Notes: generated by a model not told the origin, from the sequence alone. A stretch of 28,182 nucleotides of DNA from Deltaproteobacteria bacterium (GCA_016875255.1 VGRU01000019.1:1-28182); one strand, 5' to 3'; positions 13,689 to 23,753 are shown, numbered from the stretch's first letter. Numbers and translations are program-made.

Positions 13689-15552
13689 GGACAGAGTCCG
13701 ATGAAGTCTCCTCCGTCTTTGCCGGCGCAGGGACTTCAAGATTGAGATATTTTGCGATCACCTTTTTAGCGATGGGAGCCGCGGCGGCCCCGCCGTAACC
13801 CCCATGCTCAACAAGGACGGCAACCGCGATCTGGGGATCCTCGAAAGGGGCGTAGGCGGCAAACCAGGCATGATCCCGAAATTTGAGCGGCATCCGGTTC
13901 ATATCCCCTTTCTTAAAATCAATCGCCATCCGGACAACCTGCGCGGTTCCCGTCTTTCCCGCCACTTTCACCTGCTTTAATGCGCTGGCGTATCCTGTCC
14001 CACGCGGCTCATTGACCGCTCCCATCAGGGCCTCCTGGATCACGCGGAGCGTCTCCTCTGAGATGTTCGCCCTGCCTTTTTCCTCCGAAGAATATTCCCT
14101 CAATTTCTCTCCATAAATATTTTCCACCCTCTCCACGACCCGTGGCAGATGGAGTCTGCCTCCATTGGCGACGGCTGAAATGAGCATCAGGAGCTGGAGG
14201 GGGGTGGTATTCAGGTATCCCTGACCCACGGCAACCGAGAGGGTCTCTCCGCTATACCACGAAGCCCCGAACCGTTTTTTCTTCCATGAGGTGGAGGGGA
14301 CAATCCCTGCCTTTTCGTGGGGAAGCCCTATCCCTGTCTTTCTACCCAGACCGAGTTCGCCGGCATAATGGGCAATGGCATCCACTCCGACTTTCAATCC
14401 CAACTGATAAAAGTAAACATCACAGGATTCAACAAGGGCCTGGTGGAGATTGAGGGTTCCATGCCCTTTCTCTTTCCAGCACCGGAAATCCCGGTTCCCG
14501 TAAGGAAAGACGCCGGTGCAGGTGATCTGTGTTTGAGGCGTGATGGCTCCTGTCTCCAGGCCTGCGATCGCGGTGACGATTTTAAAAACCGACCCCGGAG
14601 GATATTGCCCTTGAATTCCCTTGTTCTGAAGGGGATGGAAAGGGTGATCCATCAGCGCCTTCCACTCTTCTGCGCTGACGCCTCTCGCAAAGATGGAAGG
14701 GTCGAAGGAGGGTTTGCTCACCATGGCGAGAATGCGTCCTGTCTTAGGATCCATGGCGATGAGAGCTCCGTTCCTGTCCTGATAGGCCTCTTCAGCCACC
14801 TTCTGGAGATCGAAATCAATGGTCAGAACGACATTATTCCCGGGAAAAGGCTCCACGCTCCGGAGGGGTTTGATCTCCCTTCCTAATGCATCCACTTCGA
14901 TCTGACGCCCGCCGTCCACTCCTTTAAGCTGATTCTCCCACTCGTATTCCACCCCATACTTTCCGATCATGGACCCCATGCGGTAAATCCTGTCCTTCAT
15001 CTGCTTCAGTTCATTTTCATCCACCTCTCCGATATAACCTAAGAGATGAGAAGCAAGAGCTCCATGATGATAGGCCCTTCTCGGCCTTACATCCACCAGT
15101 ATCCCCGGCAGATGAATCCGGTTCGACTCGAGCAATGCAAGCCTGTCCCAGTCGATGTCCGATTTGAGCTTGATCGGTCTGAAGGCCGGCCGCCGTTTCA
15201 CACCCTTTACCTTTTCGCCGATTTCTTCCCCGGGGAGATTGAGTATCTCACCGATCTTTTCCAGCGCTTCCGGATTTGTCCTGATATCTTCCGGCACGAG
15301 AAAAACATCAAAGGAGGGCCGATTATGTGCCAGGATCTGTCCCTTTCGGTCCAGCAGCATTCCACGGTCAGCCACCATTTCGCGAATCCGGATTCGATTA
15401 TTTTCCGATAACTGTCGAAGATCGCTTCCCCTGATCACCTGGAGGTACCAGAGGTAGACAAAGATCAGAAGGAAGGCCCCCGCCACAAAGAATTTAAGGT
15501 ACCGGAACCTCTCTTTGAAATCTTCCATCCTCTGGGTATTGAGTTCCATCAT
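13681..15552 (-). CDS. mrdA: Penicillin-binding protein 2 (elongasome transpeptidase)
   Basis: This 623-residue class B PBP has one N-terminal membrane helix (FFVAGAFLLIFVYLWYLQVI), a dimerisation/pedestal domain from about residue 50, and a C-terminal transpeptidase. Active-site motifs are SVFK with Ser321, ESCDVY (SxD in place of SxN) and KTGTA at Lys533. It crosslinks peptidoglycan during rod elongation, with RodA as its glycosyltransferase partner. The start is ATG at 15552 or the next codon; the TAA of mreD lies 3 bp before it, and GGAGG inside mreD's last codons can serve as ribosome-binding site. Length is typical. Also called pbpA; the D in the SxN motif is common in PBP2. Confidence 0.96.
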   Translation of the reverse strand: MMELNTQRMEDFKERFRYLKFFVAGAFLLIFVYLWYLQVIRGSDLRQLSENNRIRIREMVADRGMLLDRKGQILAHNRPSFDVFLVPEDIRTNPEALEKIGEILNLPGEEIGEKVKGVKRRPAFRPIKLKSDIDWDRLALLESNRIHLPGILVDVRPRRAYHHGALASHLLGYIGEVDENELKQMKDRIYRMGSMIGKYGVEYEWENQLKGVDGGRQIEVDALGREIKPLRSVEPFPGNNVVLTIDFDLQKVAEEAYQDRNGALIAMDPKTGRILAMVSKPSFDPSIFARGVSAEEWKALMDHPFHPLQNKGIQGQYPPGSVFKIVTAIAGLETGAITPQTQITCTGVFPYGNRDFRCWKEKGHGTLNLHQALVESCDVYFYQLGLKVGVDAIAHYAGELGLGRKTGIGLPHEKAGIVPSTSWKKKRFGASWYSGETLSVAVGQGYLNTTPLQLLMLISAVANGGRLHLPRVVERVENIYGEKLREYSSEEKGRANISEETLRVIQEALMGAVNEPRGTGYASALKQVKVAGKTGTAQVVRMAIDFKKGDMNRMPLKFRDHAWFAAYAPFEDPQIAVAVLVEHGGYGGAAAAPIAKKVIAKYLNLEVPAPAKTEETSSDSVHD

Positions 15553-15555
15553 GGC

Positions 15556-16080
15556 TTATTCCCCGCCTCCGATTCCGGTCCCGGGCTGAGCATAGAGCAG
15601 AGAAGATCCCTTCTTCAAAAGGGAGAAGAGAGCCGGGGAAAGGAGGGCTGTGCTGAGAGACTGGGGAAGGAAAATGGTGAAGAATAGAGAATAGAGATTC
15701 GGAAGGTGTTCCGGATTGAGAGCCTTGAGAAGAATCAGAAGGATGAGCCCTTCGGTCAGGGCAAAGAGAAAGACGAAAAGAGACCGGGAGGGAAAGCTTT
15801 CAAGATAAATGTGGTCTTTGAAAATCTGGGCGCAATAAAAAAGAAAGAGCCTTGAGAAGGCATAGAGGCCGAAGCCATTTCCTGAGAAGAGGTCCATCAA
15901 ATACCCCAAAAATAAGACTAAAATTCCTCCGGAGATGGGGGGAGAAAAAATGCCCAGGTAGAGGGTTAGGATCAGGACGATGTCCGGCCGGATCCATCGG
16001 ATGAAGGGCAAAGCAAGCCAGGTCGTCTGAAGCGTTAAAAAAAGGATCCCTAAGAGCAGAGGCAAAATAACTTTTTTCAT
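15556..16080 (-). CDS. mreD: Rod shape-determining protein MreD
   Basis: This 174-residue, very hydrophobic protein has about five or six membrane helices. The first is VILPLLLGILFLTLQTTWLA, followed by RPDIVLILTLYLGIFSPPI and a GGILVLFLGYLMDLFSG segment typical of MreD. It is an inner-membrane component of the elongasome. The ATG at 16080 follows GAAGAAG. It lies between mreC and mrdA, and its stop is 3 bp from the mrdA start. A 190-bp palindrome-filled gap separates it from mreC. Sequence conservation in this family is low, so the assignment leans partly on position. Confidence 0.92.
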   Translation of the reverse strand: MKKVILPLLLGILFLTLQTTWLALPFIRWIRPDIVLILTLYLGIFSPPISGGILVLFLGYLMDLFSGNGFGLYAFSRLFLFYCAQIFKDHIYLESFPSRSLFVFLFALTEGLILLILLKALNPEHLPNLYSLFFTIFLPQSLSTALLSPALFSLLKKGSSLLYAQPGTGIGGGE

Positions 16081-16105
16081 TTCTTCTTCAATCTTTTATG
16101 ATAGA

Positions 16106-16226
16106 CTCGTAAAAAGTCGAAAAAGCCTAATGATCGTCATTCCGGCGAAAACCGGAATCCAGTAATCTCAGATACTTATGAAAACACTGGACACCGGTTT
16201 TCACCGGTGAGACGACTTTTTACGAG
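16106..16226. repeat. 121-bp palindromic element between mreC and mreD
   Basis: Perfect 14-bp terminal inverted repeats, CTCGTAAAAAGTCG (16106-16119) and its complement (16213-16226), enclose two head-to-head units: GTCATTCCGGCGAAAACCGG...CCAGT, and ACTGG followed by CCGGTTTTCACCGG. The inner unit belongs to the same family as units at 22970-23072 and 27642-27727. A further word arm (ACTCCGAACTCCGAAC, 16255-16270) adjoins the mreC stop. Confidence 0.8.
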
Positions 16227-16270
16227 ACCATCTTTTATAAATTTTCCCTGATTCACTCCGAACTCCGAAC

Positions 16271-17143
16271 TTACTTCCCCTTCCTCACCTTCTTAACCTT
16301 TTCCTCGGCGGGCGGAGGAGGAGACTCCTTGACGATCAGGACTTCTTCGAGCCTTGTGAAGTCAACACTGGGCACCAGTTCCGCATGTTGAAAGATGCCA
16401 TGGCCTTTTTTATCCACCCTCCTGATCTCTCCGATCATCACCCCCTTAGGAAAATTTCCAGCCAGACCGGAAGTAACCACCTTATCTCCTGCAACCACAT
16501 CTTCCGCACGAAGAAGGTATTTCAACTGACACCGGTTCTCGCCCTCTCCTTCCACAATCGCTTTGGCCCGGGTTCTCTGGACAATGGAGTCCACAGCGCT
16601 GTTGTAATCGGTGATGAGGAGGACGACCGAATGGGAAGGGGCGGTTTTAAGGATTTGACCGATCACCCCCTCCGGCGAGATAACCGCCATTCCTTTCCGA
16701 ACGCCATCCTTCTCCCCTTTATTGATGGTAACGCTCTTGAACCACGAGGAAGGGTCCCTGCCGACCACCTCAGCGGCAATGACCGTTGTTGACAGCGTTT
16801 CCCGAAACTGGAGGAGTTTTCGGAGACGTTCGTGGGCCAGAGCCATTTCCCTCATCTGATCGTTCTCTTCCTGGAGATCGGCGATCTTCTTTTTGAGCTG
16901 TTCATTCTCTCTGTGAAGATGGACCAGAAAGAGATACCCCTCGAAGACTCCTTTGATCTTGTTGATGACAAAGGTGGACCCTTTTTGGAAAGGCGAGCAG
17001 ATCTCCATCAGGAGACCATCCGTAAAGGCCACTCCCTTTCGCTCTTTTACCCTCAAGGAGATCAGAATCAGGGCAGATAACAGAAGGAGGATGACGACGG
17101 TGGGTATGGCATATCTTCGAAAGAGGAAGTCTCTTATCCTCAT
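16271..17143 (-). CDS. mreC: Rod shape-determining protein MreC
   Basis: This 290-residue protein has one N-terminal membrane helix (YAIPTVVILLLLSALILISL), a coiled coil around residues 72-112 (ENEQLKKKIADLQEENDQMR) and the periplasmic beta-barrel domain (VIAAEVVGRDPSSWFKSVTI, then GVIGQILKTAPSHSVVLLIT). MreC scaffolds PBP2 and activates the elongasome. The start ATG at 17143 has only a weak AAAGATAG ahead of it. The gene follows mreB after a 132-bp gap holding a hairpin and a 20-bp palindrome. The last ~25 residues are proline/lysine-rich and probably disordered. Confidence 0.95.
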   Translation of the reverse strand: MRIRDFLFRRYAIPTVVILLLLSALILISLRVKERKGVAFTDGLLMEICSPFQKGSTFVINKIKGVFEGYLFLVHLHRENEQLKKKIADLQEENDQMREMALAHERLRKLLQFRETLSTTVIAAEVVGRDPSSWFKSVTINKGEKDGVRKGMAVISPEGVIGQILKTAPSHSVVLLITDYNSAVDSIVQRTRAKAIVEGEGENRCQLKYLLRAEDVVAGDKVVTSGLAGNFPKGVMIGEIRRVDKKGHGIFQHAELVPSVDFTRLEEVLIVKESPPPPAEEKVKKVRKGK

Positions 17144-17219
17144 CTATCTTTAATATGAGAGCTCTAAAAAACGACTTGACGCTCTCTGCATTTTTAATCT
17201 GTGCAATCGTTTCATAATC

Positions 17220-17239
17220 CCTGCCTGCCGGCAGGCAGG
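17220..17239. repeat. 20-bp palindrome, copy 2 (mreB-mreC gap)
   Basis: CCTGCCTGCCGGCAGGCAGG is a perfect 20-bp palindrome. It is flanked by similar short words on both sides (CATAATC before, TGTAATC after). Confidence 0.85.
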
Positions 17240-17249
17240 CGTGTAATCA

Positions 17250-17275
17250 GAGATTTTTGAACCTTTTCAAAAATC

Positions 17276-17277
<2 letters not shown>
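17250..17277 (-). promoter_or_regulatory. Stem-loop at the mreB stop codon
   Basis: GAGATTTTTGAA (17250-17261) pairs perfectly with TTCAAAAATCTC (17266-17277) around a 4-nt loop. The structure begins inside the mreB TGA (17278-17276). On the minus strand no T-run follows, so it looks more like a processing or stabilising hairpin than a full terminator. It could make mreB mRNA more abundant than mreCD. Confidence 0.6.
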
Positions 17278-18375
<1,098 letters not shown>

Positions 18376-18389
18376 GAAAATTCGATTGC

Positions 18390-18538
18390 CAGAAAATAGA
18401 GTCTTTGGGCGAAGGCCAGGGCAAGGATGCCAGTTTCGTCTACGGGTCTGGGGGAAGGGTTTCAAATCAACAGCCATAACCTTTGTCCTTTGCCCAAACC
18501 GGCGTCTTAACCTTTGCCTTGACCCAATATTTTCATCT
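18390..18538. repeat. Terminal-inverted-repeat element, copy D
   Basis: The left end is AGAAAATAGAGTC...GCAAGGATGCCAGTTTCG and the right end is AAACCGGCGTCTTAACC...AATATTTTCATC. The right end read on the other strand (GATGAAAATATTGGGTC...GACGCCGGTTT) matches the left end. It lies in the 311-bp mreB/ppiD divergent gap (18314-18624), which holds no gene. Confidence 0.65.
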
Positions 18539-18571
18539 TTAGAGGGTGACCTTCCGTCTATCTTTTTGCCC

Positions 18572-18600
18572 TTGTCTTTTTCAGGAGGATTGATTAATAT
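18572..18600 (+). promoter_or_regulatory. Probable promoter of ppiD
   Basis: -35-like TTGTCT (18572-18577), a 17-bp spacer and -10 TAATAT (18595-18600) lie 24 bp before the ppiD ATG. The -35 match is weak. Confidence 0.45.
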
Positions 18601-18624
18601 TCCTTCGTTGAAAGGAGAATCATC

Positions 18625-20526
18625 ATGTTAACGATCTTAAGGAAACATGCCACTTCCTGGATGCTCAAGGGTCTTCTCCTCCTGGTGGCAGTGACGTTTA
18701 TCTCCTGGGGAGGATATTCCTTCTTCCGGGACAAAAAATACGACTATGCGGCAATGGTGGACGGAACCGCCATCCACATCAGGGATTACCAGGAAACCCT
18801 TCAGGGAGTGATGAACCGCTACCGGGAGGCGATGGGCCCTGCCTTCAATGAGAAGATGATCGGGGAGCTCCGCATCAGAGAGAATGTCATTGAAGAGCTT
18901 ATCTCCAGGACCCTTATTCTCCAGGAAGGAACGAGATTGGGCCTGAAGGTCTCGGATGGGGAATTGAGAATGGCCATCGAATCGATCCCCTCCTTTCAGG
19001 TCAATGGTCAATTCGATTCACGCCTCTATGAAAGATTCCTAAACCTCAACCGGATGAATCCGGAAGATTTTGAGCGGATGCAGAGGGAAAACCTCCTCTA
19101 TTCAAAGGTGGCCAACCTCATCCGGCTCAATGGAGGAAAGGTGTCGGAGGAAGAGATGTTGGAGGCCTATCTCTTTGAAAACGAGAAGGTCAATCTCCAT
19201 TTTGTGAAGATCGCTCCTGAGGCCTTCAGGGGCCAGGTGAGCGCCAACGAGGTTGAGATCAAGGACTATTTTCAGAAGCATCAGGAGGAGTTCAGGATTC
19301 CCGCCTACCTCCAGGTCCAATATCTTGCCTTCCGTCCTTCTGATGTTGAGCTCAAGATCCAGATTTCTCCTGATGAAATCAAGCGCTATTACGATCAGCG
19401 CAAAGAGAGCTTTAAGGTTCCCAAACAGGTCAGGGTCAGGGAGATCCTCATTAGAGTGGATCCACAGGCCCCGCCTGAAAGGATTGAGGAAAAGAAGAAG
19501 AAGGCTGAAGAGATACTTGGAAAGGCCGGGAAGACAAAGGACTTTGCTTCTCTTGCCAAACAATATTCCGAATCGGAATCCGCTCAGAAGGGAGGAGACC
19601 TGGGATGGCTCCAGAAGGGAACGATCAATGAATTCTTTGAGAAACCTCTCTTCTCGCTCAAGGCGGGGGAACTGAGCGAACTGGTCAAAGGTCCGGGTGG
19701 ATTCCATATCTTCAAAGTGGAAGAGGTCAAAGAGGAGAAACAAAAGACCTTCGAAGAATTAAAAGACCAGATCCATCAGACATTCAAAAAAGAGAAGGCA
19801 AAGGCAGAAGCCTCCCGGAAAGCAGATGATGCGTTTTATTCCCTCTTCCGTAGCAGGGACATAGAGAAGTTTGCTCGCGAGAAGGATCTTCCGATAAAGA
19901 CAACCGGTTTCTTCAAGGAAGGCGACGATATCCCTGGAATCGGCAAAAACCCTTCTTTCCACTCCAGCGCTTTTTCGCTAAAAATAGGGGAGATCTCTCC
20001 TGTGGTCAATATCCCGCCCAATTTTTACATCCTGAAATTGCTGGACAAAAAAGAATCCCGGGTTCCTCCTCTGGAGGAGGTAAAAGAGGAGGTCATCCGG
20101 AAGGTCGCTGGAAAGAAGACCGAAGAGAAGGCCCGACAGACAGCGGAAGAGATTCTCAATCAGATCAAAGCCGGGAAAGAGATGAACAAGGTTATTTCGG
20201 GAAAAAGTTATTCGATCGAGGAAACGGGTTTCTTCAGCCGGGCAGGAGGTGTAATCCCAAAAATCGGACCTGCCGGAGAATGGATGGCCTCTCTGTCTTC
20301 CCTGACTGAGAAACGACCTCTTCCGAAAGAGGCCTTAAAGACAAAAGAGGGATATTTTGTGGTGAGGCTTCTCAGTGCGGAACCCGCGGATCGGAGCAAG
20401 TTTGAGTCCGTCAAGAAGAATCTTGAAAAACAGCTGATCTACCAGAAGCAGGAGGAATTCTTCAAAAATTGGCTCCAGCATCTGCGATCCAAAGCCAAGG
20501 TTGAGATTAATAAAGATGTTCTTTGA
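18625..20526 (+). CDS. ppiD: PpiD-type membrane-anchored periplasmic foldase
   Basis: This 633-residue protein has the PpiD layout: a short cytoplasmic N-terminus, one membrane helix (WMLKGLLLLVAVTFISWGGY, about residues 12-31), a SurA_N/chaperone segment to about residue 240, and a parvulin (PpiC) domain at about 273-366. The parvulin domain has FASLAKQYSES, GGDLGWLQKG and GPGGFHIFKVEEV. Two degenerate parvulin-like repeats follow (TTGFFKEGDDIPGIGK and ETGFFSRAGGVIPKIG). It assists folding of proteins emerging from Sec into the periplasm. The ATG at 18625 follows AAAGGAGAATCATC. It is divergent from the mreB operon. PpiD parvulin domains are often catalytically weak, and whether this one is active cannot be read here. 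Confidence 0.92.
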   Translation: MLTILRKHATSWMLKGLLLLVAVTFISWGGYSFFRDKKYDYAAMVDGTAIHIRDYQETLQGVMNRYREAMGPAFNEKMIGELRIRENVIEELISRTLILQEGTRLGLKVSDGELRMAIESIPSFQVNGQFDSRLYERFLNLNRMNPEDFERMQRENLLYSKVANLIRLNGGKVSEEEMLEAYLFENEKVNLHFVKIAPEAFRGQVSANEVEIKDYFQKHQEEFRIPAYLQVQYLAFRPSDVELKIQISPDEIKRYYDQRKESFKVPKQVRVREILIRVDPQAPPERIEEKKKKAEEILGKAGKTKDFASLAKQYSESESAQKGGDLGWLQKGTINEFFEKPLFSLKAGELSELVKGPGGFHIFKVEEVKEEKQKTFEELKDQIHQTFKKEKAKAEASRKADDAFYSLFRSRDIEKFAREKDLPIKTTGFFKEGDDIPGIGKNPSFHSSAFSLKIGEISPVVNIPPNFYILKLLDKKESRVPPLEEVKEEVIRKVAGKKTEEKARQTAEEILNQIKAGKEMNKVISGKSYSIEETGFFSRAGGVIPKIGPAGEWMASLSSLTEKRPLPKEALKTKEGYFVVRLLSAEPADRSKFESVKKNLEKQLIYQKQEEFFKNWLQHLRSKAKVEINKDVL

Positions 20527-20539
20527 TTTAAGAAAAAAA

Positions 20540-20787
20540 GGTTAAGGCAAGGGTAAGGATGCCTGTATCGTTAAATTGAAATTGACGTTTGTCGTTGTCG
20601 AAGCTCGTATCGAAGTTCGATGGTCGACACTGGATACTCGAACTTCAAGTTTCGAGTTTCCTGCTTCGATACGAGCATCGTCACCGAAAACCTTTTTTTG
20701 TAATTGTTACCGGTAACCGAAACGCCTGCCTGCCGGTAGGCAGGGGCTTCGTAACCGTAACCCAAACACCCGAAGTATTTTCATGGT
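20540..20787. repeat. Terminal-inverted-repeat element, copy B, carrying an inserted palindrome
   Basis: The left end is GGGTAAGGATGCCTGTATCG and the right end is GGCTTCGTAACCGTAACCC...GTATTTTCATGG. The core contains paired words (GCTCGTATCGAAG, CTTCGATACGAGC). Relative to copy C, a 20-bp palindrome interrupts GAAACG^GGCTTCG at 20725-20744. It fills the ppiD-to-decarboxylase gap (20527-20843), which has no gene. Confidence 0.72.
20725..20744. repeat. 20-bp palindrome, copy 3 (inside element B)
   Basis: CCTGCCTGCCGGTAGGCAGG. Immediate flanks are GAAACG on the left and GGCTTCG on the right, which are contiguous in the sister element at 25563-25695. Confidence 0.85.
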
Positions 20788-20843
20788 TTGCGGGTGGCGT
20801 TCCGTCATGAAATATTGCTTAAAAAAGAGCATTGGAGGCTAAA

Positions 20844-21803
20844 TTGAAAAGCTCAGACCAGGTTCGAGTTTTAGTGACGGGCGGCGCGGGTTTCTTGGGC
20901 TCTCACCTTTGCGAACGCCTTTTAAAAGAAGGCCACGATGTTCTCTGTGTGGATAACTTTTACACAGGAACAAAAAGAAACATTGTCCATCTTCTGGACC
21001 ATCCCTATTTTGAACTTGTCCGCCATGACATCACCTTTCCTCTCTATGTGGAGGTGGATGAAATTTATAACCTGGCCTGCCCTGCTTCGCCCATCCATTA
21101 CCAGAATGACCCTGTTCAGACGACAAAGGTCAATGTCCACGGCTCGATCAACATGTTGGGATTAGCCAAGCGTCTTAAGGCTACAATCCTTCAGGCTTCC
21201 ACCTCCGAAGTTTACGGAGATCCTTCCATCCATCCCCAGCCTGAGAATTACTGGGGAAATGTCAACTGCATTGGCCCCCGTTCCTGCTACGATGAAGGAA
21301 AACGATGCGCCGAAACCCTCTTCTTCGATTACCATCGTCAGCATCGGATTAAAATTAAGGTGGCCCGTATCTTCAACACCTACGGACCCAATATGCATCC
21401 CGATGACGGCCGTGTCATCTCCAACTTTATCCTTCAGGCCCTGAGAAATGAATCCATCACCATCTATGGCGACGGATCCCAAACCCGTTCTTTCTGCTAT
21501 GTGGACGATATGATCAGTGGTTTAATCCGATTGATGAATACTCCTGAAGATTTTACCGGTCCAGTCAATCTTGGAAATCCTATCGAACTCTCCATTCTCG
21601 AAGTGGCAAAAAAAATCATCGCAATGACAGGATCGAAGTCAAGAATTTCTTTCAAACCCCTTCCTGCCGATGATCCGAAACAGCGTCAGCCCCTCATTGA
21701 TCTGGCCAAAGAAAAACTCGGCTGGACTCCGGAAGTGGTCTTAGAAGAAGGCCTGAAAAAAACGATCGCCTATTTTGAGGATGTCCTTCGAAAGGGAAAT
21801 TAA
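20844..21803 (+). CDS. UDP-glucuronate decarboxylase-like SDR (UDP-xylose synthase)
   Basis: This ~319-residue extended short-chain dehydrogenase has the NAD-binding TGGAGFLG near residue 12, the UXS-type [29 protein letters not shown], and Tyr149-x3-Lys153 within [11 protein letters not shown]. Further motifs [19 protein letters not shown] and [14 protein letters not shown] are typical of UDP-glucuronate decarboxylases, which make UDP-xylose for surface polysaccharides. A close alternative is a dTDP-glucose or UDP-glucose epimerase/dehydratase, but the PASPIHYQ and RSCYDEGKR motifs favour UXS. The start is set at TTG 20844 because GGAGG lies 5 nt ahead. The frame also opens with TTG at 20832, which would place the Shine-Dalgarno inside the gene. 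The stop is 15 bp from the ruvB stop (convergent). Confidence 0.88.
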   Translation: MKSSDQVRVLVTGGAGFLGSHLCERLLKEGHDVLCVDNFYTGTKRNIVHLLDHPYFELVRHDITFPLYVEVDEIYNLACPASPIHYQNDPVQTTKVNVHGSINMLGLAKRLKATILQASTSEVYGDPSIHPQPENYWGNVNCIGPRSCYDEGKRCAETLFFDYHRQHRIKIKVARIFNTYGPNMHPDDGRVISNFILQALRNESITIYGDGSQTRSFCYVDDMISGLIRLMNTPEDFTGPVNLGNPIELSILEVAKKIIAMTGSKSRISFKPLPADDPKQRQPLIDLAKEKLGWTPEVVLEEGLKKTIAYFEDVLRKGN

Positions 21804-21818
21804 AATAGGAATATGGGG

Positions 21819-22874
21819 TTAATGCTTTTTGCGGGTGGGTAGCGAGAGCTGTCTTCCGGACTCATGATAGGGAATCCCGAAATGTTCGTAGGCTAATTCC
21901 GTTGCTTTTCTTCCGTTCTGCATCCTTGCCACAAAGCCGATCTTAAGAAGAAAAGGCTCCACCATATCGACCAGCGTGTCCGCCTCTTCCTGTAGGGTTG
22001 CGGCGATCGCTTCCAGGCCCACCGGCCCTCCTTTATAATAGCGGATGATGGTCTCTAAGAACCTCCGGTCGAGGCTGGTCAGACCCATCTCATCCACTCC
22101 TTCGAGACGAAGCGCTTCATCGGTAATCTCTTTCGTGACCTTCCCATCCCCGCGGATCTCGGCATAATCCCTTATCCTCTTGAGGAGACGATTCGAAATT
22201 CTCGGTGTGCCCCTGGAACGCTTGGCGATCTCCTCTGTTCCTTCCCGATCGATGGGCACGCCCAGGAGCGCGGCAGAGCGTTTAACCACCCGGCCTAATT
22301 CCTCGAGAGAATAGAACTCGAGATTCCTCAATATTCCGAACCGTTCACGGAGGGGGGCGGAGAGGAGACCCGCACGCGTGGTGGCTCCGACGAGCGTGAA
22401 CCGCGCCAGCCGATAACGGTGGCTTCGCGCATGGGCTCCTTTGTCAAAAATAAAATCGATACAGAAATCCTCCATGGCCGGATAGAGAAACTCCTCCACG
22501 ATCTTGGGAAGGCGATGGACCTCATCGATAAAGAGAACATCGCCCTTCTCAAGGTGGGTGAGGATGCTGATCAGGTCTCCTCCTTTTTCGAGGGCAGGGC
22601 CCGAGGAGGTCACGATCTGCACTCCCATCTCCGTGGCGATGATATGGGCAAGGGTTGTCTTTCCTAATCCCGGGGGGGAATGAAAGAGGATGTGATCGAG
22701 AGGCTCTCCCCGTTTCTTTGCCGCCTCGATCGCAATCTCCAGCGTCTCAACCACCTGTCCCTGTCCGATATACTCCGAAAGCTTTTTGGGCCTCAGATCG
22801 AGAAAATCCTCAATCTCTTTAGAAGCATCTTCCTTGACCTCAGGCTTCTTTTCTTCCTCAGACTTCTTCATCAT
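21819..22874 (-). CDS. ruvB: Holliday junction branch-migration ATPase RuvB
   Basis: This 351-residue protein has the usual RuvB domains: AAA+ with Walker A PPGLGKTT (Lys72) and Walker [10 protein letters not shown] (Asp117, Glu118), sensor motif VGATTRAG, the arginine-finger region LRERFGI, and a C-terminal winged helix ([20 protein letters not shown]). RuvB hexamers drive branch migration with RuvA. The start ATG at 22874 or 22871 follows GGAGATAA. The charged N-terminal extension ([18 protein letters not shown]) is longer than usual. It is last in the yebC-ruvC-ruvA-ruvB order and is separated from ruvA by a 228-bp repeat-filled gap, unusual for an operon in which ruvA and ruvB are normally adjacent. 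Confidence 0.97.
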   Translation of the reverse strand: MMKKSEEEKKPEVKEDASKEIEDFLDLRPKKLSEYIGQGQVVETLEIAIEAAKKRGEPLDHILFHSPPGLGKTTLAHIIATEMGVQIVTSSGPALEKGGDLISILTHLEKGDVLFIDEVHRLPKIVEEFLYPAMEDFCIDFIFDKGAHARSHRYRLARFTLVGATTRAGLLSAPLRERFGILRNLEFYSLEELGRVVKRSAALLGVPIDREGTEEIAKRSRGTPRISNRLLKRIRDYAEIRGDGKVTKEITDEALRLEGVDEMGLTSLDRRFLETIIRYYKGGPVGLEAIAATLQEEADTLVDMVEPFLLKIGFVARMQNGRKATELAYEHFGIPYHESGRQLSLPTRKKH

Positions 22875-22925
22875 TTATCTCCAAGACTTTCAATCTACAA
22901 TCTAAAATCCGAAATCTGAAATTTT

Positions 22926-23103
22926 ATTAGTTAGAGTCTGTCCACAAACTAACAGTTTCCAATAAGGTTGTCATTCCGGCCCCGATCTTCATCGGGATAA
23001 ACTCCAGCCGGAATCCAGCAATTTCAATTTCACCAAAACCAGGACTGGATGCCGGATCAAGTCCGGCATGACGGAAAAAATATATTTATAAACAGACACT
23101 AAT
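22926..23103. repeat. Nested palindromic element between ruvA and ruvB
   Basis: Outer arms are ATTAGTTAGAGTCTGT (22926-22941) and ACAGACACTAAT (23092-23103). Inside are two head-to-head units, GTCATTCCGGC...GCCGGAATCCAG and CTGGATGCCGG...CCGGCATGAC (22970-23072). This is the same unit family as at 16106-16226 and 27642-27727. The right arm ends at the ruvA stop. Confidence 0.75.
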
Positions 23104-23729
23104 TAGCCTCCCTTTTGTCCTCTATAAACTTCCTCAAAGAGCTCTTCGGGAGTGGAAATGCCGGGATTCCTCAACATCGCTTCATAGACCAGTTTCTGGG
23201 CCTCGCCCATTTTGTGGCCGAGATCCCTCACCAAAACCTCCTCCACCTGCTTTTTAAAGTCAAAAATCTCGACCTCGACAGGAATCTGATCCTCTCTCAT
23301 CAGGGCAAATTTCCCGACCTTTCCCTGAAGCGTTGCGATGATCTTATCTGCAGTCCTTTTTCCGACTCCCTTCAGGCTCTCAAGTGTCTTTGAATCTCTC
23401 TCTTCAATGGCTTTCGCAATCTTGGGGATGGGCTGGACAAGCGCTTTCACGGCCGTGAGTGGACCGATATCCTCCACCGTGATGAACTTCTCGAAGAACT
23501 CCTTCTCCGGTTCGTAGTTAAACCCGATGAGCACGGGCTTGGGTTGCCTTTCGGTCTGCTGATAATGGATGAAGAGCTTGACGATCTCTCCATCTTCGCC
23601 CGCTTTTTTGGGATTAAAGGTTTTCCGTACGATGGCAGGAAGGAGAATCTCATAACCCACCCCATTGGTCAGAATGACCACCCGATCCTCTTCCTTCTTT
23701 AACAATTTTCCTTCGATGTAGCGAATCAT
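23103..23729 (-). CDS. ruvA: Holliday junction-binding protein RuvA
   Basis: This 208-residue protein starts MIRYIEGKLLKKEEDRVVIL (domain I, OB fold) and contains the two helix-hairpin-helix motifs (FEKFITVEDIGPLTAVKAL, then SLKGVGKRTADKII) that bind the junction. The C-terminal domain III (about residues 160-205) contacts RuvB. RuvA tetramers load RuvB on four-way junctions and hold RuvC in place. It lies between ruvC and ruvB on the minus strand. The start at 23729 has no clear Shine-Dalgarno; the repeat-rich gap upstream (23730-24008) may have displaced it. Confidence 0.96.
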   Translation of the reverse strand: MIRYIEGKLLKKEEDRVVILTNGVGYEILLPAIVRKTFNPKKAGEDGEIVKLFIHYQQTERQPKPVLIGFNYEPEKEFFEKFITVEDIGPLTAVKALVQPIPKIAKAIEERDSKTLESLKGVGKRTADKIIATLQGKVGKFALMREDQIPVEVEIFDFKKQVEEVLVRDLGHKMGEAQKLVYEAMLRNPGISTPEELFEEVYRGQKGG

Positions 23730-23753
23730 CCTTCACCCCAAAAATCCGAAATC

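Noticed and set aside
14317..14886. 189-codon plus-strand frame inside mrdA
   Set aside because: Antisense shadow of the PBP2 transpeptidase region, whose catalytic motifs are intact on the minus strand.
19102..19743. 213-codon minus-strand frame inside ppiD
   Set aside because: Antisense to the parvulin domain; leucine/phenylalanine-rich translation typical of reversed Glu/Lys-rich coding sequence.
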